From Muricoccus nepalensis (lineage in GTDB: Bacteria > Pseudomonadota > Alphaproteobacteria > Acetobacterales > Acetobacteraceae), in assembly GCF_006438825.1 (NCBI RefSeq), contig NZ_RCZP01000014.1, positions 1 to 64,000 of the forward strand: a stretch of DNA of 64,000 nt. Direction: 5' to 3'. Below the pieces are notes generated by a model. It searched no databases. It saw only the letters and a list, made by a program, of their open reading frames with translations, and was not told the DNA's origin. The position numbers were made by a program, and so were the translations under genes. Shown piece after piece: positions 41,579 through 50,552 of this stretch; positions within the stretch are counted from its first letter, which is position 1, and each line of letters opens with the position of its first letter.

Positions 41579-42487
41579 ATGACCGTCACCCGATCGGACC
41601 TCGCCGACTTCAGCTACTTCCTGGCGATCGCGCGGCACCGCAACTTCCGGCTCGCCGGGCTCGAGCTGGGTGTCAGCGCCTCCGCCCTGAGCCATGCCCT
41701 GAAAGGGCTGGAAAGCCGGCTTGGGGTTCGGCTCGTCCACCGGACCAACCGCAGCGTGACCTTGACGGAAGCCGGTGAGGAACTGCGGGCCGCCATCGCG
41801 ACGCCGTTCGAGGCAATCGGCCAAGCGGCCGAGAACCTCAACCGCTTCCGCGACGCCCCCACCGGCCGCATACGCCTCAACGTGCCCGTCGACGCGGCAC
41901 CCCTGTTGCTCGCCCCGGTCCTGCCGGCTTTCATGGACCGGTACCCCGATGTCGAGGTCGAGATCGTGGCGAGCAACCGCTTGCTGGACATCGTCGACAA
42001 CGGCTTCGACGCCGGCATCCGGCACGGCGGCACGGTGCCCGAGGACATGGTCGCGCAGCGGCTCTCGGCCGATCTGCGCTGGGTGGTGGCGGCCGCCCCA
42101 CCCTACCTGGATCGCCACGGCACTCCCGAGCGCCCCGAGGACCTGCAGGCGCATCGCTGCCTGCGGGTGAGGATCGGGGATGGCAATCTGTACCGGTGGG
42201 AGTTCAAGGGACCGGACGGAGAGTTCGCCGTGCCGGTCCCCGGCCGGATCACCATCGACGAGACGAGGGCCATGCTCGCCCTGGGCTTGGCGGGCATGGG
42301 CCTGATGTACGGCCTGGAGCCGATCTTCGCGCCCTTCTGTGAGAGGGGCGATCTTCGACTCGTGCTGGAGGATTGGGCCACCACCGGTCCCGGCTACCAC
42401 ATCTACTACCCGGGCCGCCGGCAGGTGCCGGCCGCCCTGCGCCTCCTCATCGCGACCATCCGCGAGCTTCGCCCGCTCGGCTTCTGA
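41579..42487 (+). CDS. LysR-family regulator (third in window)
   Basis: A 302-residue protein from ATG 41579. It has the LysR helix FSYFLAIARHRNFRLAGLELGVSASALSHALKGLESRLGVRL and a substrate-binding-like domain with LNVPVDAAPLLLAPVLPAFMDRYPDVEVEI. It belongs to the group often annotated as DsdC/PgrR-like, which typically controls an adjacent oxidoreductase. The SDR gene lies 191 bp downstream on the same strand and is the only obvious local target. Confidence 0.9.
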   Translation: MTVTRSDLADFSYFLAIARHRNFRLAGLELGVSASALSHALKGLESRLGVRLVHRTNRSVTLTEAGEELRAAIATPFEAIGQAAENLNRFRDAPTGRIRLNVPVDAAPLLLAPVLPAFMDRYPDVEVEIVASNRLLDIVDNGFDAGIRHGGTVPEDMVAQRLSADLRWVVAAAPPYLDRHGTPERPEDLQAHRCLRVRIGDGNLYRWEFKGPDGEFAVPVPGRITIDETRAMLALGLAGMGLMYGLEPIFAPFCERGDLRLVLEDWATTGPGYHIYYPGRRQVPAALRLLIATIRELRPLGF

Positions 42488-42678
42488 GTACACCCGGTCT
42501 GCCTGGCCTGCGGGTTCGCGGGCGGACGAGCTCACCGAGCTTCGGACCGCAAACGCGGCTCGCACGGTGAGCCATGCTCATCGGTCCGTTGAACGCCCTG
42601 CGCCTCCTTGTCGGGCCCTTCTCCCCCACATCGCGGCCAGTCCATCCTCTCCACCATCGCTCATGCAAGGTGCCCCTC

Positions 42679-43434
42679 ATGCCCCCTTTCCACCGCTTCC
42701 AGGGCAGGGTTGCCCTCATCACAGGCGCGGCCAGCGGCATCGGCCGAGCGACCGCCGTCGCCTTCGCGGCCGAGGGGGCGCGCGTCGCCCTCCTTGACCG
42801 CAGCGCGGATGCTTTGCGCGACGCGGAGGCCGCGGTGCGGCAGTCGGGCGGCGAGGTGCTGACCCTTGCCTGCGACGTATCGAAGCCTGAGCAGGTCGAG
42901 GCGGCGGTCGCGCGGACCGTCGAGACCTTTGGTCGCCTCGACATCGCCTTCAACAACGCCGGCGTCGAGAACAAGGCCTCGCCCGTCGCCGACATCGACC
43001 TCGACGAGTGGGACCGCATCATCGACATCAACCTGCGCGGGACCTTCCTCTGCATGAAGCACGAGCTGGCCCAGATGCTCCGGCAGGGCAGCGGCGTGGT
43101 GATCAACACCTCGTCGGGCGCGGGTATCCGCGGGGTCGCCGGCGGGGCGGCCTATGCCGCCTCCAAGCACGCCATCATCGGGCTGACCAAGTCCGCCGCG
43201 CTCGACTACGCCAAGTCCAACATCCGGGTGAACGCCATCCTACCCGGCAACATCGAGACCCCGATGATGGACCGCTTCACCGGCGGCGACATTCAGAAGG
43301 CGATCGACCTGGAGCCGGTCGGCCGGCTGGGCAAGCCGGAGGAGATCGCGGACGCCGTGCTGTGGATGAGCGCCGACCTGGGCGCCTTCGTCACCGGCGC
43401 GTCGATCTCGGTCGACGGCGGATGGTCACTCTGA
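42679..43434 (+). CDS. Short-chain dehydrogenase/reductase
   Basis: A 251-residue protein. ATG 42679 follows GCAAGG, and the Rossmann fold begins ten residues later; upstream starts would add an unlikely tail. The cofactor motif GAASGIG is at 16-22, NNAG at 92-95, and the active site is Ser145/146 with Tyr159 and Lys163 (YAASKH). Asp40 after the second strand suggests NAD over NADP. The C-terminus (GAFVTGASISVDGGWSL) is complete. Substrate unknown. Convergent with the curlin gene. Confidence 0.92.
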   Translation: MPPFHRFQGRVALITGAASGIGRATAVAFAAEGARVALLDRSADALRDAEAAVRQSGGEVLTLACDVSKPEQVEAAVARTVETFGRLDIAFNNAGVENKASPVADIDLDEWDRIIDINLRGTFLCMKHELAQMLRQGSGVVINTSSGAGIRGVAGGAAYAASKHAIIGLTKSAALDYAKSNIRVNAILPGNIETPMMDRFTGGDIQKAIDLEPVGRLGKPEEIADAVLWMSADLGAFVTGASISVDGGWSL

Positions 43435-43458
43435 CGGGCGGGGGGAAAGCGCGCCGCC

Positions 43459-43860
43459 CTAGCGAACGGTGACCGTGACGGGGGCTCCGGAGGAAAAGAT
43501 GGAGGCGGCGCCCGCGCCCGGGCCGGTCTGTTGCACGCGGATGCCGCCGGCTGCACCCGTCTGATCGATCCGCACCCGGGCGCCGGCCGTCTGCAGGCTC
43601 TCGGCCGAGAGGTTGCTGCCGCTCTGGGTGATGACGGAGAGGTTGCCCGATCCCTGCTGGAGGATGCGGGCGGTGTTGTTGGTGCCGCTCTGGCTCGTCT
43701 CGCCCCAGTTGCCCGGACCCTGCTGCGTGGCGCCCGTGACCTGGCCGGCACCGCCGCGGGAGATGACGCGCTGGGTCACCTGGTCGGTCATGGTCTGGGT
43801 GTCCGCCGCCAAGGCCGGTCCCGTCGTCATGCCGGCCAGAACGAGGAGAAACACTCTCAC
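43459..43860 (-). CDS. Curlin-type amyloid protein (minor, CsgB-like)
   Basis: A 133-residue protein from GTG 43860. The signal peptide ends near residue 18 (GPALAAD). The mature part has spaced Gln/Asn repeats of the curlin kind: GPGNWGETSQSGTNNTARILQQ, then GSGNLSVITQSGSNLSAESLQ. It is shorter and less regular than the curlin encoded upstream, so it may be the nucleator. The last residues (GAPVTVTVR) are not repeat-like and could anchor it to the cell surface. Last gene of the csg locus. Confidence 0.8.
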   Translation of the reverse strand: MRVFLLVLAGMTTGPALAADTQTMTDQVTQRVISRGGAGQVTGATQQGPGNWGETSQSGTNNTARILQQGSGNLSVITQSGSNLSAESLQTAGARVRIDQTGAAGGIRVQQTGPGAGAASIFSSGAPVTVTVR

Positions 43861-43923
43861 CTTCGCGTCTTTCAGGGAAACGGCGGGGCAAGGCGGCGCC
43901 CTCCCCCGCCGGAGGCTAAGGAA

Positions 43924-44658
43924 CTAGCGCTGGGTCACGTAGGACTGGTTCCTGTTGCCGTTCTGGTTGACCAGAGCAAGCTGGTTGTTGCCGCTCTGGA
44001 TGGTATAGTAGTTATTGCCGTAGCCGACCTGCGTGCCGACGGCCGTCATCCGGTCGCCATTCTGCTGCTGAGTGTAGGCCGAGTTGGAGTCGTTGCCGCT
44101 CTGGCTCTGCGTGGCGCTGCTGTTCGTGGCATTGAACTGATCAGCACTGGTCATGTTGGAGGAGCTCGACTGGGTCTGGGTGATGGTGTTGCGCGAGCCG
44201 TCGACCTGCCCGGCCCGGGCATAGTTCATGTTTCCGCTCTGGGTCTGCCTGGCGGCGTTGGAGTCGCCGGACTGCGTGATCCGGACGTAGTTGTTCGATC
44301 CGGACTGCGTCTGGGTGCCCCTGCCGTTCGTGCCGGACTGGTTGATCAAGGCGCCTTCAGGGTTGTTGAAGCCATAGACGCCGTTGTTCTGAGACCCGTT
44401 CTGGACCTGCGAGGCCGTGTTGCTGCCGCCGGTCTGGATCACCCGGGCGCGATTCTGCGTGCTGCCGGCCGCCTGCGTCTGGGTGCTGCTCTGGAAGTTG
44501 CCGGCCTGGCTGGCGCGCACGTTGCCGAAGGTCCCGAGCTGCGTCTGCTGGTTCACGTTGTAGCTGCCGACCTGGTCGATCTGGGCGGTGTTGTCGGACG
44601 CCATGGCGCCGAAGGACAGGCCGAGGACGGCCACGCCCGCGAGGAGAATTTTTCTCAT
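43924..44658 (-). CDS. csgA: Curlin major-subunit-like amyloid protein (CsgA-like)
   Basis: A 244-residue protein from ATG 44658. The signal peptide is MRKILLAGVAVLGLSFGAMA. The mature sequence is almost entirely curlin repeats of about 20-24 residues with the S...Q.G..N...Q pattern, for example QSGTNGRGTQTQSGSNNYVRIT and QSGDSNAARQTQSGNMNYARAG. It is larger than E. coli CsgA (about 150) and has roughly twice the repeats. It should be exported as an unfolded chain through CsgG and assemble into extracellular amyloid fibres. It ends with the typical NQNGNRNQSYVTQR. Confidence 0.88.
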   Translation of the reverse strand: MRKILLAGVAVLGLSFGAMASDNTAQIDQVGSYNVNQQTQLGTFGNVRASQAGNFQSSTQTQAAGSTQNRARVIQTGGSNTASQVQNGSQNNGVYGFNNPEGALINQSGTNGRGTQTQSGSNNYVRITQSGDSNAARQTQSGNMNYARAGQVDGSRNTITQTQSSSSNMTSADQFNATNSSATQSQSGNDSNSAYTQQQNGDRMTAVGTQVGYGNNYYTIQSGNNQLALVNQNGNRNQSYVTQR

Positions 44659-44701
44659 GGTGAAGGTGTCTTTCCGGGATGATATGGTTCGTTCCTCCTT
44701 C

Positions 44702-45619
44702 TTATTCCCCGCCACGGGGCATTGATCCGCTGGGAGGAGGTTCAGCGGTGACCTGTGGCGGAATCTGGCCGTCGCGCGTGGTCTCGTACTCACGGACCAG
44801 GTCGCGACCGCGTGCTTCGTCGGCGAAACCCCAGAAGCCCTTGCTCGCGCCCTCCACGATCATCGTGTGGACGGCCTTCTCGATGGCCTGGCGCACCGCA
44901 AGCTGGCGGGGCTCGTTGGTGGTGACGCCGCCCTCGATCTGCAGCAGGCGGTTGAAGCCGACATACCGGTTGGCGCCGCTGCTGAGGCCGACGCTGTAGA
45001 TGGTCTTGTCCGTCGTGACGCTGACCAGCACCTCTCCCGACAGCACGGAGACGGCGCGCAGGAAAACCGAGACGTTGTCGCGGCGGTACTCCGTGGAGGC
45101 GCCGATGCCGAGATAGGTGGCGCCGAAGCCGCTGGTCAGGACGTTGCTGTCGTAGGCGATGATGCCGCCCGTCACGATCAGTCCCGCGTTGCGGAGCGGT
45201 CCGAGGGGCGGCAGGGGGCGCGCGTCCGGTCCCACGTTCTCCGCGCGGTTGGCGCGGATGATCTGGCGCTCCTGCAGCAGGTCGGCCACGCGGTTGCGCT
45301 CGAGCACGTGGAACCAGGGATGATCGCCGCGGCCGGCCTCCATCAAGGCGTTGATGAGGATGGACGCGCCGCCCTGCGTGACCGCGTAGGAATACTCGGC
45401 GAAGCTGTTGTTCGGCCGGTGCTGCCCCGTCTGGTCGAGGAAGCTGAACACCGCCACGTCAAGCTGCGATTGGGGCGCGGGGAGGGCGCGAAGCTCATTG
45501 ACCGTCTCGGTCCGGCGCCCAAGCGTCGGGCTCTCGGCCAGCATCGTGGCGGGGATGGTGCCGCAGGCGGCGAGCGCGAGCAGGCACGCAGCCGCCGCTG
45601 AAGAGCCAAGGCTCGTCAT
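44702..45619 (-). CDS. csgG: Curli secretion channel CsgG
   Basis: A 305-residue protein from ATG 45619. The lipobox is LLALAAC with the lipidated Cys19. Conserved CsgG blocks are LDVAVFSFLDQTGQH, YAVTQGGASILINAL, WFHVLERNRVADLLQERQIIR and GIGASTEYRRDNVSVFLRAVSVLSGEVL. It forms the nonameric outer-membrane pore that exports curlins. It starts 3 bp after csgF ends and lies 43 bp before the curlin gene, so all four genes are probably one transcript. Confidence 0.93.
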   Translation of the reverse strand: MTSLGSSAAAACLLALAACGTIPATMLAESPTLGRRTETVNELRALPAPQSQLDVAVFSFLDQTGQHRPNNSFAEYSYAVTQGGASILINALMEAGRGDHPWFHVLERNRVADLLQERQIIRANRAENVGPDARPLPPLGPLRNAGLIVTGGIIAYDSNVLTSGFGATYLGIGASTEYRRDNVSVFLRAVSVLSGEVLVSVTTDKTIYSVGLSSGANRYVGFNRLLQIEGGVTTNEPRQLAVRQAIEKAVHTMIVEGASKGFWGFADEARGRDLVREYETTRDGQIPPQVTAEPPPSGSMPRGGE

Positions 45620-45622
45620 GGT

Positions 45623-46084
45623 TCAGAAGTTGGGCACCGGGAGGGTCACCTGGGTTCGTCCACCCGTGCTGCCCTCGTTGATGTCGATGACGATCTGGCC
45701 GCCGACCCGGTTGAACACCACGGAAGTGCCGCCGACGGAGAACTGGCCGCTGTCGCGGGCGTTCTCGCCGAGGATCTGCTGGCTGACGGTGGACGCGATC
45801 TGGCTCAGGAGGCTGGACGTGATCTGGCGCTGGAACTGAGCCGCCGGGTCGTTCGAGTTGAGCCCCGAGGCTTCCTGCGCTTGACGCTGGCGCTTGGCTT
45901 GCGGACTTTCCACGTAGCGCGAGTTGTTGGCGCTCGCCTGCCCGAGGATGAAGGAACCGTTGAGTGGGCTGCCCCCGAAGGCCGGGTTCACAGGCTGGTA
46001 GACGAGATCACGTGCGAGGACTTGTTGCGGCGGAGAGAAGGCGAGGAGAAGAAAGGCAACGGCAGATGCAGCAGACCTTTGCAT
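45623..46084 (-). CDS. csgF: Curli assembly factor CsgF
   Basis: A 153-residue protein from ATG 46084, which follows GGAAGAA. A signal peptide precedes the mature start RDLVYQPVNPAFGGSPLNGSFILGQASANN, the conserved N-terminal segment of CsgF that plugs into the CsgG pore. Residues about 85-110 (QFQRQITSSLLSQIASTV) are the helical part, and a beta-rich tail follows. CsgF couples curlin nucleation to secretion. First gene of the locus. There is no csgE, csgC or csgD homologue beside it. Confidence 0.92.
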   Translation of the reverse strand: MQRSAASAVAFLLLAFSPPQQVLARDLVYQPVNPAFGGSPLNGSFILGQASANNSRYVESPQAKRQRQAQEASGLNSNDPAAQFQRQITSSLLSQIASTVSQQILGENARDSGQFSVGGTSVVFNRVGGQIVIDINEGSTGGRTQVTLPVPNF

Positions 46085-46199
46085 TATTCTTCCCAGCGTG
46101 GCTCACGCATACGTGATTGTTGCGAATTCGAGAAGGCTTACCCGAGCCGGTTTCGTTAAACAAGGATTCATAAGAAAATCGAAACGGTATTGTGCGGCC

Positions 46200-47141
46200 T
46201 TTCCCTGTGGGAGCCATTTGCCGGCATGGTGAGCCCGTCGGAACCAGAGGAAATGTTGAGGCGACCAGGGACCGCCACGAGCCGGCGGGCCGAAGGTATT
46301 CCTTCAGCCGTCGCCAAGCTGCGGCAGGTTTCGATGCTGATCGCCCGGGGCAAGCCGGTGTTGGGGGCGGTGCGCATGATCGGGGTGGCGGCGCAGACTT
46401 ACGACCACTGGCGGAGCGAGTACGGCAGCCTGAAGTTGGCTAGATCAAGCGCGTGGAGCGTAGCTGGGCGCGCAAAGGCCTGAAGCTGCCCGCCCGCCGG
46501 CACAGGCTCGAGCGGCCGTGGGTGAACGACAGCTTCTGCACGTGCCTGTTGCCGAACTAGGCCTGCACCTGCGGCTTCGTGAAGGACCCTACCCGGGACA
46601 GGCGCAAGTTCCGGCTGTTGAACGTGACCAAACCAGCCGTTCTCCCGAGATCGACGATCTCACCCGCGAGGACTTTGTCACCCGCCTGGGCCGACAACGC
46701 AGGGCCGCGGACGTGATCGACGCTTCCGCCCCCTTCATTCAGCGCGGCGGGCCGGGTCATGTGCGGTCCGACAACAGACCCGAGTTCACCGCCATGGACG
46801 TGAAAGACTGGTTCAGCGGCGTGGGTGCGAGGGCCGCGTTCATCAACCCCGGCAGTCCCTGGAAGGACGACGATTTGGAGAGCGTCAACGGCAAGCTGCG
46901 TGACGAACGGTTCAGCGCCGAGTTGTTCAACACCCTCGCCGAAGCCAAGCTCCTCATCGAGCAGTGGCGGCGGCACGACAACACCCCCCGCCCACACTCC
47001 TGGCTCCGCTACCGCCCGCGCGGGGATTCGTCCTGACGCACCCTGGAACGCCACCACACCGCCAAAGCACCCTCGCCTCAGCCCGGCTCCTGCGATTGCG
47101 CCATCAACATCCGACCCAGTCCACCGCGTGGCGGCTTGCCA
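46200..47141 (+). mobile_element. Second IS3-family element, internally deleted
   Basis: A plus-strand remnant with an orfA piece (about 46290-46440), a large internal deletion, and most of the orfB integrase core (about 46463-47036). It ends at 47141 in GGCGGCTTGCCA, whose reverse complement TGGCAAGCCGCC matches the end of the copy at 2427. The left end is not clear. Confidence 0.7.
46290..47036 (+). pseudogene. IS3-family OrfA/OrfB remnants
   Basis: The orfA part reads IPSAVAKLRQVSMLIARG, then AVRMIGVAAQTYDHWRSEYGSLKL. It jumps at about 46445 to orfB sequence RVERSWARKGLKLPARR. Between them about 400-450 nt of normal IS3 sequence are missing. A further stop (TAG, about 46558) and frame change precede DDLTREDFVTRLGRQRRAADVIDAS, GHVRSDNRPEFTAMDVKDW and LESVNGKLRDE. 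The usual DNGPEF and ENGYVESFN motifs are altered to DNRPEF and KDDDLESVN. Clearly inactive. It is older and more diverged than the copy at 2427-3006. Confidence 0.75.
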
Positions 47142-47250
47142 CCCCAGTCACTCGTTTCTCCTGTGGTCCTGGTGAACGCCTTCCCGAGGGGCGTTTACAA
47201 CGCCGGCACCGATACGTTGAAACTCTCGTTCCCCTAGCCAAATATCAATA

Positions 47251-47727
47251 ATGATACGGATGACTCACCTCGTCGTTGGGCTAGTGGCGCTTTCAGGCTC
47301 GGGCTGTTCAACAGGTCGGGTCGTCGAGGCACGGCGCCCGGCTTCCTTGAGCGCTCCCATTGCCCTGCCCGCCGAGATGCTGGCCGAGGTGATGCTGCCC
47401 GGCTATGGCTTGTCCTGTGTGTTCCAGAACAATCGCAGCGACACGCTGACCGTCTCGGTTTCCTTGAACCAGGGGAAGCTCCGGCGCTTGAACGGGCGAC
47501 CCGTTGAGGCAAACAGCCACGTCTTCGAGAACCCCAGCGGGTACGACATCCGTTGGAGCCTGCCCGACCGAGCCGGAGAACTGGCCTATCACTACCGCTT
47601 GGTCGCCGCAAAAGAAGGGCAGGCGGCGACACTCAACACGGTGTTCCTGACAGACGACCTAGAAGGTGGGCGCACGGCCGAGGAGGAAACGCTGGCCGGC
47701 ACCTGCCAACGCGGCAGGATCGAGTAG
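47251..47727 (+). CDS. Putative lipoprotein, unknown function
   Basis: A 158-residue protein from ATG 47251 (an ATG at 47260 is also possible). The N-terminus MTHLVVGLVALSGSGC has the hydrophobic stretch and a lipobox-like LSGSGC. The rest is a beta-rich domain (MLPGYGLSCVFQNNRSDTLTVSVSLNQGK and DIRWSLPDRAGELAYHYRL) with no family I recognise. It lies 110 bp after the IS3 end, and its GC content is slightly lower than that of the neighbours. Confidence 0.6.
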   Translation: MIRMTHLVVGLVALSGSGCSTGRVVEARRPASLSAPIALPAEMLAEVMLPGYGLSCVFQNNRSDTLTVSVSLNQGKLRRLNGRPVEANSHVFENPSGYDIRWSLPDRAGELAYHYRLVAAKEGQAATLNTVFLTDDLEGGRTAEEETLAGTCQRGRIE

Positions 47728-48523
47728 CGGCCTTCCGCGGTGAAGCGTCTGGCTGACGCACAGGCCGAGTTCGCGGGCGATCCCGCCGTGTCCGGCGTGC
47801 TTATCCCGGATCCGAGTGCCCACCTTGTCTGGCGGCATTGGGAAAGGATCGGAACCACGGCGACCGCCATGCGCAGCCAGTAATTCGCCGCGCTAACCGC
47901 CGGGCTCCGACGTCCTTGGTCGCGCGCGCCCGATTGCCATGCCTCTGCGGACGAAGGCCGAGAAGCCCCTCGCACGGCGTCGCCCCGCCCGGTCTCTGTG
48001 CTCTCCCAACTCGCGCCGCGCGGCGACCGTTGCCCCTTCCCCGCGCGCCTGGCCGCCCCATCCTCCCCGTGCCCGCGGTGCATGGCGTGGCACGGTCCAG
48101 ACCGGCTGCACCCCCTTCCGTTTCGACCCGCGGAAGTCGAAAATCCTTACAACTCAGATGTTTCGAATGAGCATGGTAACGCAAGTTATTGAAAAATTGG
48201 CGCCGTGCAGAGGGCATGGAACTTGCCTCGCCCTGCTCTACCCTCCGTGAGGACACCAGTGGACGGCAACACCCAGTAGAGGCGACACAAGACATGAGCC
48301 TCGCAGATCGGCGGAACGAAGAAGCCAGGGAACACCACCGTGCGCCCCCCAAGCAGGCGCGACGGGGTGCCGCCGTCAAAACGACCGCGCGGGGCGTGAC
48401 TTGGAGCGCGGGCCCTGCGAGGTAGGGGCGGCCGGGCCCGGATGCGCCGGGCCGCACGGGGCAGGACGCCCTCGCGCGGGGGAGGGGCACCAGGGCCGGG
48501 CCGCGACCGCAGGAGCAAAACGC
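47728..48523. other. Long gap without supported genes
   Basis: Several frames are open by GC bias only. The stretch 48140-48200 is AT-richer (TTACAACTCAGATGTTTCGAA) and could hold a promoter. A 43-codon plus-strand frame from ATG 48294 to 48425 (MSLADRRNEEAREHH) is the only short candidate, without support. Confidence 0.4.
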
Positions 48524-48850
48524 ATGAGGCGCCGTCCTCCCAAGCCCGCCAGGGCGTCCCGCCACCGCTCGGACCCGAAGGCCGAGATCGTGCAGCTCCG
48601 CCGCGAGCTGGAGGAGGCCCGCACCCGCCTGCGCGAGATCGAGCAGGGCGGGTCGGACAGCTTCCTGGCGCGCCGCCTCGCCGAGCTCGAGGAGGGCCGG
48701 CAGGTCGCGCGCGGCCAGGCGGTGGAGGCGACCGTCGCGAAGTCGAGGGCAGAGGCCGAGCTGCGCGCCCTGCGGGACGCGATCGGCAAGGTGCCGGGCC
48801 TCTGGGGCTGGATGCTCCGCCGCGCGCAGAAGCGGCTCGATCCGCGATGA
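48524..48850 (+). CDS. Small coiled-coil protein, unknown function
   Basis: A 108-residue protein. ATG 48524 follows GCAGGAGC. Basic N-terminus (MRRRPPKPARASRHR), then a long charged helix, about residues 18-80, with heptad character (AEIVQLRRELEEARTRLREIEQ, then RRLAELEEGRQVARG). It ends GLWGWMLRRAQKRLDPR, an amphipathic tail. No known family; it may bind DNA, membrane or cell-wall material. It precedes a small membrane-protein gene on the same strand. Confidence 0.55.
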   Translation: MRRRPPKPARASRHRSDPKAEIVQLRRELEEARTRLREIEQGGSDSFLARRLAELEEGRQVARGQAVEATVAKSRAEAELRALRDAIGKVPGLWGWMLRRAQKRLDPR

Positions 48851-48941
48851 GGCCGGGTTCCGGCACGTCACCGGAACCGGCCTCAACCGGGACGGGCCGC
48901 CGCCCCGGACCCTTCCGGCCCGCCATCCCGCGTGGCCGGCC

Positions 48942-49079
48942 ATGACGCCCCTCCCGGCGGAACGCCGCGCCCGGTCCCGCAGCCGACTGCCCTGGCCGGT
49001 CTGCGCGGTCCTCGTCTTCCTCGGCTCCGCGGGCCTGTGGTGGAGCCTGGGAAAGCTTTTCGGCTGGCTTCTGCGCTGA
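48942..49079 (+). CDS. Small single-pass membrane protein (45 aa)
   Basis: ATG 48942 to TGA 49079. A basic N-terminus (RRARSRSRLPWP) precedes one hydrophobic helix (VCAVLVFLGSAGLWWSLGKLFGWLL), which predicts an inside-positive one-pass topology. It is short and has no clear ribosome site, but the composition is convincing. It is convergent with the sugar-transferase-like gene. Confidence 0.5.
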   Translation: MTPLPAERRARSRSRLPWPVCAVLVFLGSAGLWWSLGKLFGWLLR

Positions 49080-49112
49080 TCCGCCGCGACCGCCGGCCCG
49101 GGCTCCGTTGTC

Positions 49113-49601
49113 CTAGCTCAGCGCCGCCCAGCCGGTCAGGCCGGGGCGGCCCGCCGTCCCGCCGGGGGCGCCGAGGGGCACGGGCGCCGGGCCAACCAGG
49201 GTCATGTCGCCGAGGAAGAGGTTGAACAGCACGGGGAGCTGGTCGATCCGCGGCGGTCGGAGGAGCCCGCCGACCCGCGTGAGCGCGGCGCCGCCGGCGC
49301 CTTCCGTGCAGCGGAAGCTGAGCAGCCGGAAGACCCGCCCGCCCTCGCCGAGATGCGGCTCGCCCAAAAGGACGGGCCCTGGGCTGTCCAGCCGGACCGC
49401 GAGGGCGGCGAGCGCGAGCAAGGGGAGCGTGACCGCGAGGAGCGCCGCCGACACGGTGACGTCGATCGCGCGCCGCCCCGCCGCCCGGCGCCGCGGCAGC
49501 CCGCCGCCACCCGGCCGCGCGTGCCCTGTCGGCTCGAGCCGCAGCGCCAGCGCCGGCCGTGGCGCGCCGCGCCGCCTGTTCACGAAGCAAGCTGTCCGCA
49601 T
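49113..49601 (-). CDS. Short bacterial sugar transferase-like protein
   Basis: A 162-residue protein from ATG 49601. After a basic N-terminus, residues about 45-75 form the membrane helix and start of the WcaJ/undecaprenyl-phosphate sugar transferase catalytic domain (RAIDVTVSAALLAVTLPLLALAALAVRLDSPGPVLLGEPHLGEGG). Then come FRLLSFRCTEG, LLRPPRIDQLPVLFNLFLGDMTLVGPAP and PGLTGWAALS. These match the family core (SPGPV, FR(T/C), DELPQ.N...GDMSLVGPRP). It is shorter than usual: the FRTM..DAE segment is abbreviated and the C-terminus stops just after PGLTGW. It may be functional but minimal, or a decaying copy. Confidence 0.65.
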   Translation of the reverse strand: MRTACFVNRRRGAPRPALALRLEPTGHARPGGGGLPRRRAAGRRAIDVTVSAALLAVTLPLLALAALAVRLDSPGPVLLGEPHLGEGGRVFRLLSFRCTEGAGGAALTRVGGLLRPPRIDQLPVLFNLFLGDMTLVGPAPVPLGAPGGTAGRPGLTGWAALS

Positions 49602-49791
49602 GCTGGCTAAACGTCCCTTCACCGTGGGGCGGGATGCGCCGCATCCCGGTCCGGCGCGGATCGGATGGTCCGGTCCCCGAGGCGTGGGTCTATCGGCGGC
49701 CAATCGGGCGAAGGTGTGACGAGGGTGTGGTGCCCCTGCCGCGATCCCCGCTCCGTGATCGCCCGGGCGCTGCCGAGGCGGCCTGGGGACC

Positions 49792-50031
49792 TCACCCGGC
49801 CGGCGGCGGCTCCTCGGACGTCGCCAGGGCCAGGACGATGCCGCGGAGCTGCTCGCCGATAAGCCGGTCCGTGCCCTGGAGGCGCGCGAGGACGCGGCGG
49901 GCGGGCGGCAGCAGCTCGGTGAGGCCGCGCTCCGTGAGGTTGTCGATGACCTCCTGCTGCAGGGCGATCCGCGCCTTCTGGGCGCGCGCCCGGCGGAAGG
50001 CCTCCTCGCAGGACGTGTTCTCGGGTGTCAT
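49792..50031 (-). CDS. Small helical protein, unknown function (79 aa)
   Basis: From ATG 50031: MTPENTSCEEAFRRARAQKARIALQQEVIDNLTERGLTELLPPARRVLARLQ. It is mostly charged helices, soluble, and resembles short hypothetical proteins common in high-GC alphaproteobacteria, but I know no function. The ribosome site is weak (GAGGGAG well upstream). The open frame continues upstream, but with the low-complexity composition of a GC artefact. Confidence 0.5.
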   Translation of the reverse strand: MTPENTSCEEAFRRARAQKARIALQQEVIDNLTERGLTELLPPARRVLARLQGTDRLIGEQLRGIVLALATSEEPPPAG

Positions 50032-50552
50032 GGCTCGCGCGCGTCTCCCTCGACCCTCTTGCCACGCCGGCGCCGCGGCCGGAGGCTCCCTCAGGACCGG
50101 CACCGGCGGAGCACCGGCCCGGGCGCCCGGGCCTCCATCCGCCCGAACATCGGCTGCTCCGCCGCCTCCCTGCCCACGGAGCCTCGCCTGAAAACGGCCA
50201 CCCGCTGCGCGCCGTGCGGCATGGCCCAGGGCCAGGGCCGCGGCAGGGCGTTCCGGCGCTCGGCCAGAACCGGGAGGTCGCGGAGGCCGCCGCCGGCGGC
50301 GCCGGGCGGGGGAGGGGAGCGATTGCTTCGTTCCATCGCCACACCATGCGGAGCCGCCGCCGGGCTTCCACAACCTATGTTGAGCCCTCGCGCACCGGCC
50401 CGGCCAGCCCGGTGGTCACCGCCGGATCTCCCCCTTGGCGACCGGCCTGCACGGAAGCGCGGACGGGTTCGCAAGGGCGTGCGCGCGGTTGGCCTGGACG
50501 GTCGTGCCCGCCCCGGTCCAGCCTCGCCGGACAACAGAACAGGAGGAAGCCC
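50032..50552. other. Intergenic region before the binding-protein/kinase cluster
   Basis: 520 bp with no supported gene. Frames on both strands are open but Arg/Pro/Ala-rich and unlike proteins. It must contain the promoter for the genes starting at 50553, but I cannot identify it. Confidence 0.4.

Noticed and set aside
43924-44600. Regular repeats considered as a non-coding satellite.
   Set aside because: They translate as curlin repeats with a signal peptide, beside csgG and csgF.
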